Below are positions 1 to 10,875 of a stretch of 19,458 nucleotides of DNA, piece after piece (the stretch's first letter is position 1; each line of letters begins with the position of its first letter). The translations under genes and the position numbers were made by a program. The stretch is from the NCBI GenBank assembly GCA_025201765.1, contig MU623670.1, positions 1-19,458 on the forward strand. Direction: 5' to 3'. The notes under the pieces are model-generated. The model saw only the letters and a list, made by a program, of their open reading frames with translations, had not been told where the DNA came from and made no database searches. The DNA is from Daldinia sp. FL1419 (lineage: Eukaryota > Ascomycota > Sordariomycetes > Xylariales > Hypoxylaceae).

Positions 1-1779
1 ATATATTACCTATAATCTTATTATTATATATATATATATATATAATAATTATAATTTTAAAGATATTATTAGAGATTTATAAAAAAATAAAAAGAAATAT
101 AATAAAAAATTTAATTAATTATTTTTTTATTATTAATCTTAATATTAATAACCCTTTTTATTAAAAGGATTGGTATATTAAAATTTTATTTAAATATGAA
201 TAGATTAATAATTATTTTTATTAAAATTTAATATATTAATATAAAATTACAAAATATTAATTAATAAATTTTATTTAAATAATATTTAAATTATTATTTC
301 TTAATAAATCTTCCCCTTTTCCAATTATTACACATCCCAAAATTAATACTAATTATATTTTATAAACACCCATTATTAATAAGAATGAAGGAATAATATC
401 TAATATATATCAAATTTATAAAATTTTATTTAATAAAATAATAGAATATAATAATTATAATAAAAAATTAATTTTAATTTATAATAACCAAAAAACCACA
501 TCTTTTATCCAATATATTGTATCTTTTTAAATAAAGACTAAAAATATATTTAATAGGAAATAATAGATGTTTCTAATACTAACATTTTTCTATATCTTCT
601 TTAATTATATTACTATAATATTTTACATCTTTTAAAACCTACTTATATATTAAGATATATAATTTTTTAATTGAAATTATAATATTAGAAAGGATAAAAT
701 TAAATATTATCAAATAATATTATTATTATAAAGTAATTTTAATATTTATATTATTACTTTCTTAATATAAGATTTTATTAATATGGAATAATTATTAAAT
801 ATATATATTAAACCTTTACATAAAATTATAGGAAAAATACCTATTAATTTATTAAAGTAAAAACTCTTTAAGATATAATCTCAACTATTTAACCATTCAA
901 TATAATTAGGTAAGTATATAGATTAAAAAAATAATTATATTAATATTAAATTTTAAAATTATTATTATTATTTGAAGGTTATAAATATCCTATTAATATT
1001 AAAAGAAATTATATATATTAATAATTATAATATATTTAAATAATTTATATCCTTATTATTATATCTTTTTTATAATAAGGATTTAATTAATTATAATTAA
1101 GAAATATTATATTTTACTTAGCTACTCCATCCCAAAATTATAAAACTAAATCTAATAAAGGGTATTTTTTATATAAGCCTTGTTAAATATATTATTACCA
1201 ATAATAAATAAAAAGGCATTAACCTAACATTAAAATATATTAATAATACATTTACCATTAATATTAAAAATAATAAAAATTTAATTTATAATATTAATAT
1301 TATATTTAACCAACTAATTTTTATAGGGTAATATAATGTTGTTATTTAGAATAATATAGAATATATATTTAAAATTAAATAAAAAGGTTAATATTATATT
1401 ACAAAGGCTAATAATTAAATAATTTAATATATATATAAATTATATAAAAATAATATTATTAAAAGGTTTAGGAATAATAGCCATAATAATGTTTCTTCTA
1501 ATTTATACAATATATTAGATATTATAAAAGAAGGATATAATTAATTAATAATAAAGAAAATTAAAGAATTTAATATCAAAATGGTTTAGATAAATAATAA
1601 TATTAAATAATTATATATATTTAATATATTTAATAAAAATAATAATATCATTAATAATAATAAAAGGTAATATTTATATTAATTTAATGATAAGAAATAC
1701 AATAATAATAATGAAGGCTTTTAATTTACCTTTTATAATATTATTAATTTGTGTGCAGTTAGGTTATTTCTAATATTTT
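1..1779. other. AT-rich DNA without a recognisable gene
   Basis: I see only low-complexity A+T sequence with dense stops in every frame I tried. Short GGTTA- or AAGG-bearing islands suggest old mutated repeats, but no motif or repeat partner could be recognised, apart from the repeat that starts near 1,780. Confidence 0.6.
25..44. repeat. (TA)10 microsatellite
   Basis: Ten uninterrupted TA units. This is expected in DNA of this composition, and no function is implied. Confidence 0.9.
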
Positions 1780-1949
1780 AATTTAATTAAGTAAATTAAA
1801 TCGCTTTAATTATATTCTTTTATTATTCTTTTACCTTTTATTAAACTAGAAATCATTATGAAAAAATATATATATTTAAATCTAATTATTATAAATTTAT
1901 ATATATTTATATATAAATTTATGGTAATTAAATCTGAATATATTTATTT
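1780..1949 (+). repeat. Third partial copy of the palindrome-bearing repeat (copy C)
   Basis: This stretch aligns, read forward, with the reverse complement of about 12,293-12,450. Shared pieces are TTTAATTATATTC, then ATTATTCTTTTACC, then AGAAATCA, followed by the whole 86-bp palindrome. Most differences are transitions. Similarity is lost just after the palindrome at about 1,950, where a TATT microsatellite begins. The copy is therefore a fragment of the same family as the outer end of copy A. Both ends are approximate. Confidence 0.6.
1864..1949. repeat. 86-bp palindrome, 40-bp arms and 6-bp spacer
   Basis: The left arm 1,864-1,903 is the imperfect reverse complement of the right arm 1,910-1,949, with a 6-base centre. 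The arm tip reads TATAAATTTATA on both sides. The arm length and spacer match the palindrome at 12,293-12,378, so this is a conserved unit and not a chance AT dyad. It could be the joined termini or the terminal hairpin of a mobile element. Confidence 0.65.
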
Positions 1950-1964
1950 ATTTATTTATTTATT
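1941..1964. repeat. (TATT)6 microsatellite
   Basis: Six TATT units overlap the right arm of the palindrome and mark the point where similarity to the other copy stops. They may have arisen by slippage after insertion. Confidence 0.85.
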
Positions 1965-3099
1965 ACTACCCCGATTTACCTAGAATATATTACAGGTATC
2001 TGATCCATCTCTTAATATTTGTTCTGGGTAAAAACTGTGTTCCAGAAAAAACCTACTTACTACCTATCTAAATAAATTATATTATTATAATTTTGATTTC
2101 ACCTTATATTCTTATTAAAATTTACCTTCTAATAGAAATAATTAGATTTTAATATGGAAAAATATTTTATATGTTATAATACCAGCTATATAAAATAATG
2201 TGGCAACGGCCTGGATATAGGGCAACAACGAGGTTTAAGATGGCTTCATTATTTTACCAGCTTTAGGTGGGACCAATAAACCATAATATTACCGTAATAT
2301 TAGAATTAAGGAATATAAATATTTGAAAATTTTTATATAGTTAAAAAAAAATTAAATTTAAAAATATTTGAATTTGAAATAATGTTTGGATTTGATTCAA
2401 ACATTTATCTATTATAAATATTTATATTTTTTTTAAATATTTATATTTTTAAAATGTTTATATTTTTTTTGAATGTTTATGTTTATAAATATTTATAAAT
2501 AAAAATATTTATATATAAATAGATTATAAATAAATGATTTATATATAATTTAAATATATATTATAAATTTAAAGGTAAATTATATTTGTTGCCTATTGCA
2601 AATTTAATATTCTTAAGGGTTTTAATAGTTCACAATTTATTTAATTAATTATTTATTATATTTTAAACCATATTTAATATAATATATTTATTATTTTAAC
2701 CTTAATAAATTTGTATAATTATAAAAATTTATTAAATTATATAAAGCTAATGTTCCAATTAATATGAAATAAGGAACAATCCTTAGGCTTTACTATTTTA
2801 ACTATTGATATAAAAGATTAATCACTACTATTAAAATTTATTTTAAAAAAGACCATATAAATTAAAAAAAAAAATAATTTAATAAAACCAATAATAATGG
2901 GCTTTTTGTATTTATATATATGGAGGTTAATTAAGAAATCTATAATATTTTCTTAAATAATAATTGGCAATATTATAAAGAATATTTGAATTATATTCAT
3001 ACTTATAAATAAAATATTATTAATTAATTTTTATTTTGGGCAGAATAGATACATATCAAAAACAGCATTATATATAAAAATTTGATTTAATTTACTATA
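1965..3099. other. AT-rich DNA with a GC-richer patch near 2,200
   Basis: Mostly featureless. Around 2,195-2,290 the sequence keeps unusual G and C, including GGCCTGGATA and GGTGGGACC. One forward frame there stays open for about 36 codons around an ATG-TGG at about 2,200, but I recognise no protein. The decamer GGCCTGGATA recurs at about 10,621, though the flanks do not align convincingly. The remainder holds no feature except the minisatellite at 2,416-2,490. Confidence 0.5.
2416..2490. repeat. Degenerate 18-20-bp minisatellite
   Basis: About four tandem units follow the pattern AAATATTTATATTTTTTT. Later units read AATGTTTAT, a transition variant. It follows a small dyad at about 2,384-2,405 (TGTTTG ... 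CAAACA). Confidence 0.6.
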
Positions 3100-3850
3100 A
3101 TATTGGATGGTTTGATTGATATATTATATATATTGGCCCCAGGTTTTAGTAATCTGTTTTGATAAGCCAGTGGATAGATCCCTATATTAGAATTAATATG
3201 GTGTAATTATGATAAAATAATGGGTAAATAATGATTAAAATATATTGAAATATTTTGAAATAAAATATAAATTTATAATCTAACTTTTTTAATGTAGGTA
3301 TTTAAAAAAAGATGGTATTTACTTTTTATTCCAAAATATTTTCTTTTACTATTTGAACATTTGTAAAATCCTTATAATAATTACTTATTACTTATAATCT
3401 TATTTATATACTGTAATAAATAATATGTGTAAATATGGATCCATTTGTGATTCTTTAATAGGGAGGTTTATTTCACAACAATTTTTGGGGTTAAGGCATT
3501 TAATTACCGTTAAATTTTTTGGGATTTTTTTTATATTTTTTAATTTGAAGGTAATGGAATATTAGAATATCTATGTATTGTTTATTTCTTTTTCTTTATT
3601 ATCTTTAAGATTTTTGTTTGTAATTTAAGTATCACGTAAGATTGATAAGAAAAGAGAAGGGGAAGAGTTATTTAAGGAATGAATTTGGTAAGTTAGTTTG
3701 TTATTTATGTTGGTGAAAGCATTTAGCAATAAGAACCTAATAATCTGGGTAATGTTTTCCTATATGAAAAAATCTTTTTTGGGGGTACGATGGTTAGTGG
3801 TATAAATTATTTTTTTCTATAACCTATCTATTTATCAGTATTATTTAAAT
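3100..3850. other. G-skewed (C-depleted) block, no gene recognised
   Basis: The plus strand is strongly depleted of C but not of G; the 60-base line starting at 3,661 has 17 G and one C. This implies that plus-strand cytosines were converted here. Forward frames contain W, G and C codons and many stops, but I could not follow one convincing protein. An old coding remnant is possible but unproven. From 3,850 to 4,030 the sequence is plain AT. Confidence 0.5.
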
Positions 3851-6418
3851 AAATTTATATTAATATAGTGGGGATAATAATTTATATTTTATTTTAAAGA
3901 TTATTATTATTGGAATTAATATGAGGCTATATTCTTTTATAATATTAGTATAATATAAACCTAAATGAATATTAAGTTTAAATATTTATAAATGGTATTT
4001 AAATGATTTAACTATTATTAACTTAAATGGTTCTATTATTGTTCAAAAATCTTCAATATCCTTAATAAACTACAAAATAATAGCTGCATTAACAGCAATT
4101 AAGCCTGAAACAAAATCCCCAATACTACTAGCCATTATTGGGATGTTGGTAACAAAAGGGCCAACTAATTTCAATTTAAAGCATCAAACCTAAATAACGT
4201 CCAAAATAACACAACAAAACAATTAAAACAATCAACAACTTTTCTTTATTTAAGCATCAAAACATTCTCAATTCCAATCATTAATATCCATATAATTTAT
4301 AATTAGTAAAATATTATTATAAACATTTTTAATAAAAACATGAACTAATATATCTACCAATCCTAACTATAAACCAAACAAACCATCCTTTATATCCTTT
4401 ACAAAAATAAACATAATAAAACACAAAAAGATTACTTTAATATATTAAGGATTAACCTTTAATCAAATACACATTAACAACAGTATAATAATAGACCAAT
4501 AACTATATTTAAATAAAAAATATTGTAAAATATAATAAAAAAATTAAATTTTACTTTATTTAAGATATAATAAGAATGTTTATAATAATCAAAAATACTT
4601 AATATCCCTTGTAGGTATTAATATTTAATCATAAATCAAAATATAACATATTTTTATTAAACCCCCAAATTCAAAGTGCGTTGTATCTGTAAGGCACAAT
4701 TTGATAATATTAAGGGTTAATAACATCTAAAGCAACAGTGATTCATTTAAAACTAAACCAAACACATCAACTACCAAATTTTTACCTAACTTAATTTCTT
4801 TATTTTTTATAAAAGTACATTGGTATAAAATCTTATAATAATAACACTAATATTCATTGCTAATCAAATTAAAATTTAAATTTCTTTAATTAATTAATAT
4901 AACATCACAAAAATAACAACCCTGTATGGCTATAAATCAGTAAAAACCTAAATTATCCTATTATTGGGGAAAATTACTAACTAGAAAAAAAATATAAACA
5001 GAAATAAAAAATAATTTATTATTAATTTTAGTAATAAAACCCTTTTTGAGCTTTTTTAATTTACCACTAATTTATATGAAGATATTATTATTATTAAAGA
5101 TATGGGGATTTAGGGTTAAAGGTATAATATTTATTTGTTAAAGATAATCACTACATTTTAATAATATAATTAAATAATAAATCTTTATAATAGATTTATG
5201 TATGATTTTATAAAGACCAAACCTATTTATAAACAAAATTATAGTAATATTATATACATCTATATTATAACAATTAAATAACTCTATAATGGTTTGGCAA
5301 GTAAAATCTTCAATTTTGAGTTCATTACGAATAGGTATGCTTTTAATAATAAAGAAAAAATATCTAAATTTAATATTGATTTTATAATATATAAAATATT
5401 TAATACCAATACTAACATTTAGGTTATCTTTATTAAGTTTAATAGTATTTTTAAATGTGTAATTAATGTAAATAAATTTTATTAAAGAAATTATATTTTC
5501 CTCAGCAATATACTATTTTTGATTTTTAACTATAACATACTTATTAAAAGGGATGTTTTTATATGGGTACTTTTAAATATGATTTATAAATGGTATTAAA
5601 ACCGCCTTGATATTATTAAAATAAATAAAAGGCTTAATAAGTAATATGGTAGAATTTTTGGAAGTTAATGGCTAAGTTTGTTAATTATATTATACTTCAA
5701 TTACTTTATTAATATAATGGGAGAAATATTAAAGATTTAAAAATTACTTACATATTAGATAATTGGTAATATAATAATCATATTAAATAAAATCTAATAA
5801 GATAATAGTGATATTATTGTTATAATAAATGTATTTACCAAATATCAAATATACAAATGATACCCATGTTCAAAAATACCACAAATGGATACAATCCTAC
5901 TCATCAACAAATAAAACCATACCAAAATACATTATATCCTTAATCTTTAATTTTATAAAAATATTAATATAGTTTATAGGGTTGAAAAAATAAAGATCTT
6001 GTGTTAGTATTTGGCTTTCAAGGCATTGGCAGCAGATATTAAAAAATCTATCTAATTAAAAAAGAACAGGGACTTTTCTCATTTCAAGTAAAAGAAAATA
6101 CTTTTTCAGTCTTTTTTTGAATGTACTAATAGTAATAGGAAGCAAATGAATATCAGAAAATGTATCAGAAATAACTTTTATTTATAAAATCTCTTTCAAA
6201 CCATAATAAACTAATTCAGAAATACCATTCAACTAAACCCAAATAAAAAAGGATATATAAAAATTAGGTATTAAGATTAGGTTGTAACAATAAGGAATTA
6301 TCTCTAATTTATTTTTAGTATTTTAAGGTTTGTAGGATGCTTTTATTAAACCTTTAGAGATGGGTACGTTATTTACACATTCTAGCTATGCAATTTTAAT
6401 AGATAACTCTTATCAAAC

Positions 6419-6436
6419 ATCATCATCATCATCATC
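6419..6436 (-). repeat. (GAT)6 run encoding poly-Asp
   Basis: Six GAT codons on the minus strand lie in phase with the transposase frame and form the acidic tract. The run survives because GAT contains no mutable C on the coding strand. Confidence 0.85.
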
Positions 6437-6658
6437 ATTATCATCTATATCCTCTTCAGACAATTCGTTAGCAATCAGATCATCATCAATATTTTAAAAA
6501 TCTACAAACTATTAAAACTCTTCAGCGGTGGGAAACTCTTTATTTTGAATAATCTCAAATACATAATCAGTTTTATTAATTTTAAAAGGATTTATAAATA
6601 AACTTACTTCATCTTACATCTATTAAAATTGTTAGTTTAATTTTACCTTATTAAAATC

Positions 6659-6711
6659 CTATAAAAACACATTAATTAATATTTATTTTTAATGAATTGT
6701 TATTTATATAC
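6659..6711 (-). other. 53-bp spliceosomal intron in the transposase pseudogene
   Basis: On the minus strand the segment starts with GTATAT, contains ATTAATTAATG as a plausible branch region about 15 bases before the end, and ends TTTTTATAG. Removing it joins 65 codons of exon 1 to the long exon 2 frame without shifting phase; without removal, the two frames differ. The size and signals are typical of filamentous fungal introns. The original splice bases may have been altered by mutation. Confidence 0.6.
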
Positions 6712-6737
6712 CATCACAAAATCAACAAAATCAAAAT

Positions 6738-6758
6738 AACCTTTATTTTTAATATAGT
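6738..6758 (-). repeat. (AAT)7 run, poly-Asn in exon 1
   Basis: Seven TTA units on the plus strand read, in the exon 1 frame, as an Asn run just after an LEVDD sequence. Part of it may be former Asp codons (GAT changed to AAT). Confidence 0.75.
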
Positions 6759-6906
6759 TATTATTATTATTATTATTATCATCTACTTCCAAAATTTAGG
6801 TGTTATAATTTTTAACTAACTATTCTTAAACACACTATACTACATCGCATTCAATTTAAACCAAAATAACTAAACAATTACCTTATTTACAAAAAACTAA
6901 AACCAT

Positions 6907-7670
6907 ATTACCTTCATTCTAATATGAAAAAAAAAAAAAAATGAAAAGAACAAATCACTCTTTTAAAATGTAACAATATATAATAAAAGAAATAAGAAAT
7001 TATAATATTCTTTATTACTATAAAAATATATTAATAAGAATATAACAATCTTTAATTGAAAAAAAATTAGAAAAATATAATTTTAAAAATAAAACTATAA
7101 ATGGTTGGGTTGGTTAGATTAATTAGATATAATAAGGCAATCGCAACTTCTTCAAACTTATCTAAAATATAAAATAACTTAAATCACACATACAACAGAA
7201 TTATAAAGCTTACAATTATTAAAAAAACTTAAAAAAATTCATTTTTAATATAATATTACCTATTAATTATTATTTTAATAATATTAATACAGTATCTAAC
7301 CCTAAATCATAAAACTAACTTATAAATAAATCTCCTATAACCCCTATTAAATTGTTGGAATAGATACCATTAATAAAATATATACTCTATAATTACAAAA
7401 GAGGATAAGAATATATCTAAAAAATATTTTATTAAATATTATTTTCTATTAAATTGTAACAAATTATAACTATATAATTTAAATAAATAATTAATGAGAT
7501 AATTAAAATGAAATTATATAAAAACAATAAAAATATTATTCCACAACACTAAACATATAGGATCTAATCTTAGATTAAATAATATCAAACCTCAATGCTA
7601 AATACCAGGTCACAAAACACCACATAAACAAACCCAAACAAAAGTGCCTATACAAACAAACCAGTATTTT
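6907..7670 (-). other. Upstream region of the dead transposase, C-skewed
   Basis: This stretch has the same skew as the transposase (C kept, G lost on the plus strand), so it was probably mutated as part of the same element. A T-rich tract on the coding strand, interrupted at 6,943-6,944 (about 6,929-6,942), sits just upstream of the start codon. Terminal CACTA repeats could not be fixed: CACTA and TAGTG pentamers occur nearby by chance. The stretch 7,595-7,660 retains many CpA sites on the plus strand. Confidence 0.45.
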
Positions 7671-7679
7671 CTTTATTAT

Positions 7680-8855
7680 GATTGTTTTTGTTTTTGGATA
7701 AAAAAGGAGGGGTATTTATTTAAATATGGGCTAAGGTTTCCTTAAAATCTATTTTCCTATTTTTTATATAATATATGTCTTTAAGGGTTAATAATTTTTT
7801 TATAAAATGATTATAATGAATTTGTTTAAGATTATTATGGGTAAAAAGGGTGGTATAGTGTGTTATATGTATATTTTATGTATGTTTTGTTTTGTTAGGT
7901 GTTTTTTTTATAATATATATATAGTGTAATATTTTTAAAATTATTTGTTTTTATAGTTCTATATTACCATTAATATAATTTCTACATATTTTCTTTATAT
8001 TTAATTATATAATTTATGGTGATAATAGTATTTGGTTTTGGTTTTGTTAACTTTTATATTTATAAACTTTCTAATCCAATACTAAATAATATAAAAATAT
8101 TTTTAAAAGAAAATTTCTTTAATCTTCTTTAAGAAAAAATTATTGTTATAATTGTTATGAGGGTTGAATAAGCTAGCCTAAAAGGTCCCAATTTTTTTTT
8201 AGCCTTTTATCATCTCATAACAAAACTTTTATAAAATATATAAATAAATATATATAGGTAGGTATATATATAAAAATAATATTAAAAATAAAATAAAAAA
8301 ATAGAAAAATATAAAAATAAATGGTATTAATGTAAGAATAGAATAAAAATAAAATAAAGGGTAAATAAATTATAGGAAATATAGAATAGAATATTTATTA
8401 TAATATTGTAAAAGGTTTTATTTTGGAAGTGGTGGTGGTTTTGGAGGATTTAATAATGGATTTCATTATAAAGTTTTAAATTTATATTATAAAAATTACC
8501 CATTATTTTTTTTATTAAGGGTTGGATTTGGGTGTTTTTCTATTTTTTATAAAAAAAATACTTTTAACAACCTTCTAAATATATAATTAATCTTATTTAT
8601 AATATACTTATTTTATATTATACTTACCTTTTAAATAACAATTTTATATTTTATTTACCTTAATTATTAATTTATTAAAGGTTTTATTAACCTTCCTCTT
8701 CCCTTTACTCTTACATTTCATATACTCTCCTTCCATTTCATTTTATTTATTATCTTATTTATATAAGTTAATATCTACATATATATATATATTTTTATTT
8801 ATATCTTTATTGGTGGAGGGTTAAATTGAATAATTAATAGGGCTGGATTACTACT
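7680..8855. other. G-skewed then mixed AT-rich DNA, no gene recognised
   Basis: Between about 7,665 and 7,683 the plus strand switches abruptly from A/C-rich to G/T-rich. This suggests an element boundary or an independent mutation tract. Nothing codes recognisably. A tract near 8,420-8,460 (GTGGTGGTTTTGGAGG) keeps several G. From 8,560 to 8,760 the sequence is T/C-rich. Confidence 0.5.
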
Positions 8856-8857
8856 AA

Positions 8858-9007
8858 ATTAACAAGGCAGAACCAGAAACAATAAAACCAGGATCAGAAG
8901 TAGGAACAAGAATAGGAACAGAATTGGTGGTAGGATCAGGAGTAGAATTAGAAATAGAGTTAGGGGCAAGAAAATTTTTTGGTAAACTAAAAGAATTTTA
9001 TAAATAA
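8858..9007 (+). repeat. Purine-rich degenerate short-period repeat with an open frame
   Basis: From about 8,865 to 8,972 the plus strand is a run of related short units such as GGAACAG, GGATCAG and AGAATAGG. One forward frame stays open for about 49 codons, without an ATG, and ends at TAA 9,005-9,007. It would read as alternating Gly, Glu, Val and Thr. The strong purine bias alone lowers stop frequency, so the frame is not good evidence for a gene. An old minisatellite or a coding repeat of a dead gene are both possible. Confidence 0.45.
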
Positions 9008-9081
9008 ATTATTAAAATTTATATAATATTAATTTATAAAGGTTTATTAACTTATATTAATTTAATTTATAAAGCAAACTA

Positions 9082-9125
9082 CCTCCTAAATCTGGGATAA
9101 AATTCCTAGATTAATATTTAGGAGG
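9082..9125. other. Hairpin with 10-bp perfect outer stem
   Basis: CCTCCTAAAT (9,082-9,091) pairs exactly with ATTTAGGAGG (9,116-9,125). Inside, TCTGGG can pair with CCTAGA around the loop ATAAAATT. The stem is richer in G+C than its surroundings and is followed by a G-rich run to about 9,160. Its function is unknown; it may be a structured end of a repeat. Confidence 0.5.
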
Positions 9126-9129
9126 GCTG

Positions 9130-10810
9130 TGGGGTTAAAAAGGGGGTTAAAGGGGATAAAAAGAGGTGTTATTACTTCTCAAAGATTTAAAGAAGATCTT
9201 ATAAAGGTCAAGGAGAGTAAACAACGTGGATCCTGTAGCTGGGTCATAAAAACAAATAAAACAAGACATAAAATGTGTAATATATACACATATATATATA
9301 TAAAGAAAAAAAAATAAGCCATATAGGGTATATAATATAGAATAATTCAATAGAATTTTTATAATTAATAATTTTTTTTTAAAAAGAATAAGACTAAGAA
9401 ACGCTACATATTTTAATAGGAAAAGAAAATGGGGGTGCAATGTAATAAATAATGAAAAAATATTATAAATATAATAGGTTATAATATAAAAAAAGTTGAA
9501 AATGTTGGCCATTTGTATCTAAATTTATATGTAAGAGATCAATTGTTGGGTACTTTTAATTCAATTAGTTTTTATTAAATAGCTCTAATAAAATATCTAT
9601 TGATTACTAATTATTTAATTTATATATAAATTTATTGATTTTAAATATTAATTTTTATATCTTTATAAACTTCTTTAATATTAATTATTTATGGTTTATA
9701 TTAAAGGTATAATATTTCATTATATTCTTAATTTATTATATTTTAGTGAACTCTAACCTTAAAGAGGCATAACTCTAAATGGGATAAAATCTTAATATAT
9801 AGTTTATTTTTATAATAATTTTATTTAAATGGTTTATTTAAATATAAATGTTCTTTATTTATGTTAAAAATTCAAATCTAAAATAAATATATTTTTATTG
9901 TTCATAAAAATAATTAATAATTAAATAATAATAATAGATATTTTTAATTTATAAAAGTTTTAAAATAATGATAGTTGATATAAAGTTTTATATTTAATTT
10001 TTATATAATATAATAAAGAATAAAAATGTTATATATAATTAGGAATTTTAAGTTATTATTGATATACCATTTATTATCACCTTTATTAAGTGATAGTGAA
10101 GTAATAAGGGGTTTTATTTATTTAAAATAAATAATAAGGACTAATAATAAATATTTTAAAGTCCATTAATATTTTCTCTGATTTCTTTATTGTGATATTA
10201 ATGTATAATTGGATTCAAAAGGTGAAAATTACTAATTTTTATCTTTATATAACACTTAACAATAATATAATCAATAATACTTTAATTAATCTCAAATTCT
10301 ATTAATAATATAGAAGTTACCTTTTCTAACCTCAAGCGCATTTGTATTACTATTTAAAAGTTTAATTCTTTAAATAACTTAATTAAACTAATAATACAGT
10401 ATATGTTATCTAACAACTATATTATACTACTTTTTAAATATATATAGAATATAAATAATATCCAAAATAAATATAAATTAAAATAAACATTTATAAATAT
10501 TATTACCAATATAATATTAAATTACAATACTATTAACAATACATTTAGGTTTAAGTTGAGAAAAGGGTAGGTAACTACTATTCAACATATTATATTTTGT
10601 CACAACAATATTATTCTTGTGGCCTGGATAGGCTATAGAATAACAATTATCTTACAAACTATATCCATTATTATATATAAGAAAATAACTATATAATTAT
10701 ATCCTTTAAAGCAATTAAATTAAAACTAATTTGAAACTTTCTCTCAAATATTAGGGGCACACCCATTATTTATTATAAAAGAAATTAATAAAGCTAGTAA
10801 ATAACATAAC
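9130..10810. other. AT-rich DNA without a recognisable gene
   Basis: Two overlapping open frames exist near 9,129-9,512, but neither shows a domain or repeat partner, and both are lysine/isoleucine or leucine/tyrosine runs typical of AT-rich sequence. The rest, including 9,600-10,600, shows no motif. The plus strand becomes C-biased again after about 10,300. Confidence 0.55.
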
Positions 10811-10812
10811 AA

Positions 10813-10834
10813 TATATATATATATATATATATA
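10813..10834. repeat. (TA)11 microsatellite
   Basis: Eleven uninterrupted TA units; no function implied. Confidence 0.9.
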
Positions 10835-10875
10835 ATTTACTTATTATATATTAAAACAATAAAATATAATTTAAC

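Larger units (their letters stand above)
4030..6906 (-). pseudogene. RIP-killed DDE transposase, Tnp2/CACTA-like
   Basis: The start is ATG at 6,904-6,906. Exon 1 has 65 codons with six stops, a Cys-containing start and an Asn run at 6,738-6,758. A 53-bp intron follows. One frame then holds, checked at many points, from 6,656 to at least 4,139, interrupted only by TAA, TAG and TGA. Landmarks are an acidic run SEEDIDDNDDDDDD (6,419-6,460), MYFGMVLFVDE (5,900-5,932), a 124-codon stop-free stretch without any ATG (5,141-5,512) containing NRFGL (5,213-5,227), NIIPLTLNPH (about 5,102-5,131), FPQ then two stops then DNLGF (about 4,943-4,972), GCYFC (4,907-4,921), DTTHFEFGGL (about 4,658-4,687) and YWSIII (about 4,500). 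This order, a PL-L-P stretch, then L--L-KG, a DFP-like motif and a Cys-x-x-Cys, resembles fungal Tnp2-type transposases of CACTA/EnSpm elements. The family is inferred from memory of its layout. The gene is non-functional. Its 3' end is uncertain. Confidence 0.75.

Noticed and set aside
2195..2290. Repeat partner of 10,605-10,660 through GGCCTGGATA
   Set aside because: Only the decamer matches; flanks do not align even when transitions are allowed.
2823..7926. CACTA termini of the transposase element (CACTACTA at 2,825; TAGTG at 7,857 and 7,922)
   Set aside because: The pentamers are common and no longer terminal inverted repeat or target duplication could be matched between the sides.
9129..9512. 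Overlapping open frames of 62 (plus) and 121 (minus) residues
   Set aside because: They are Lys/Gly or Leu/Ile/Tyr-rich products of skewed AT composition on opposite strands, with no motif, no repeat partner and no supporting gene context.
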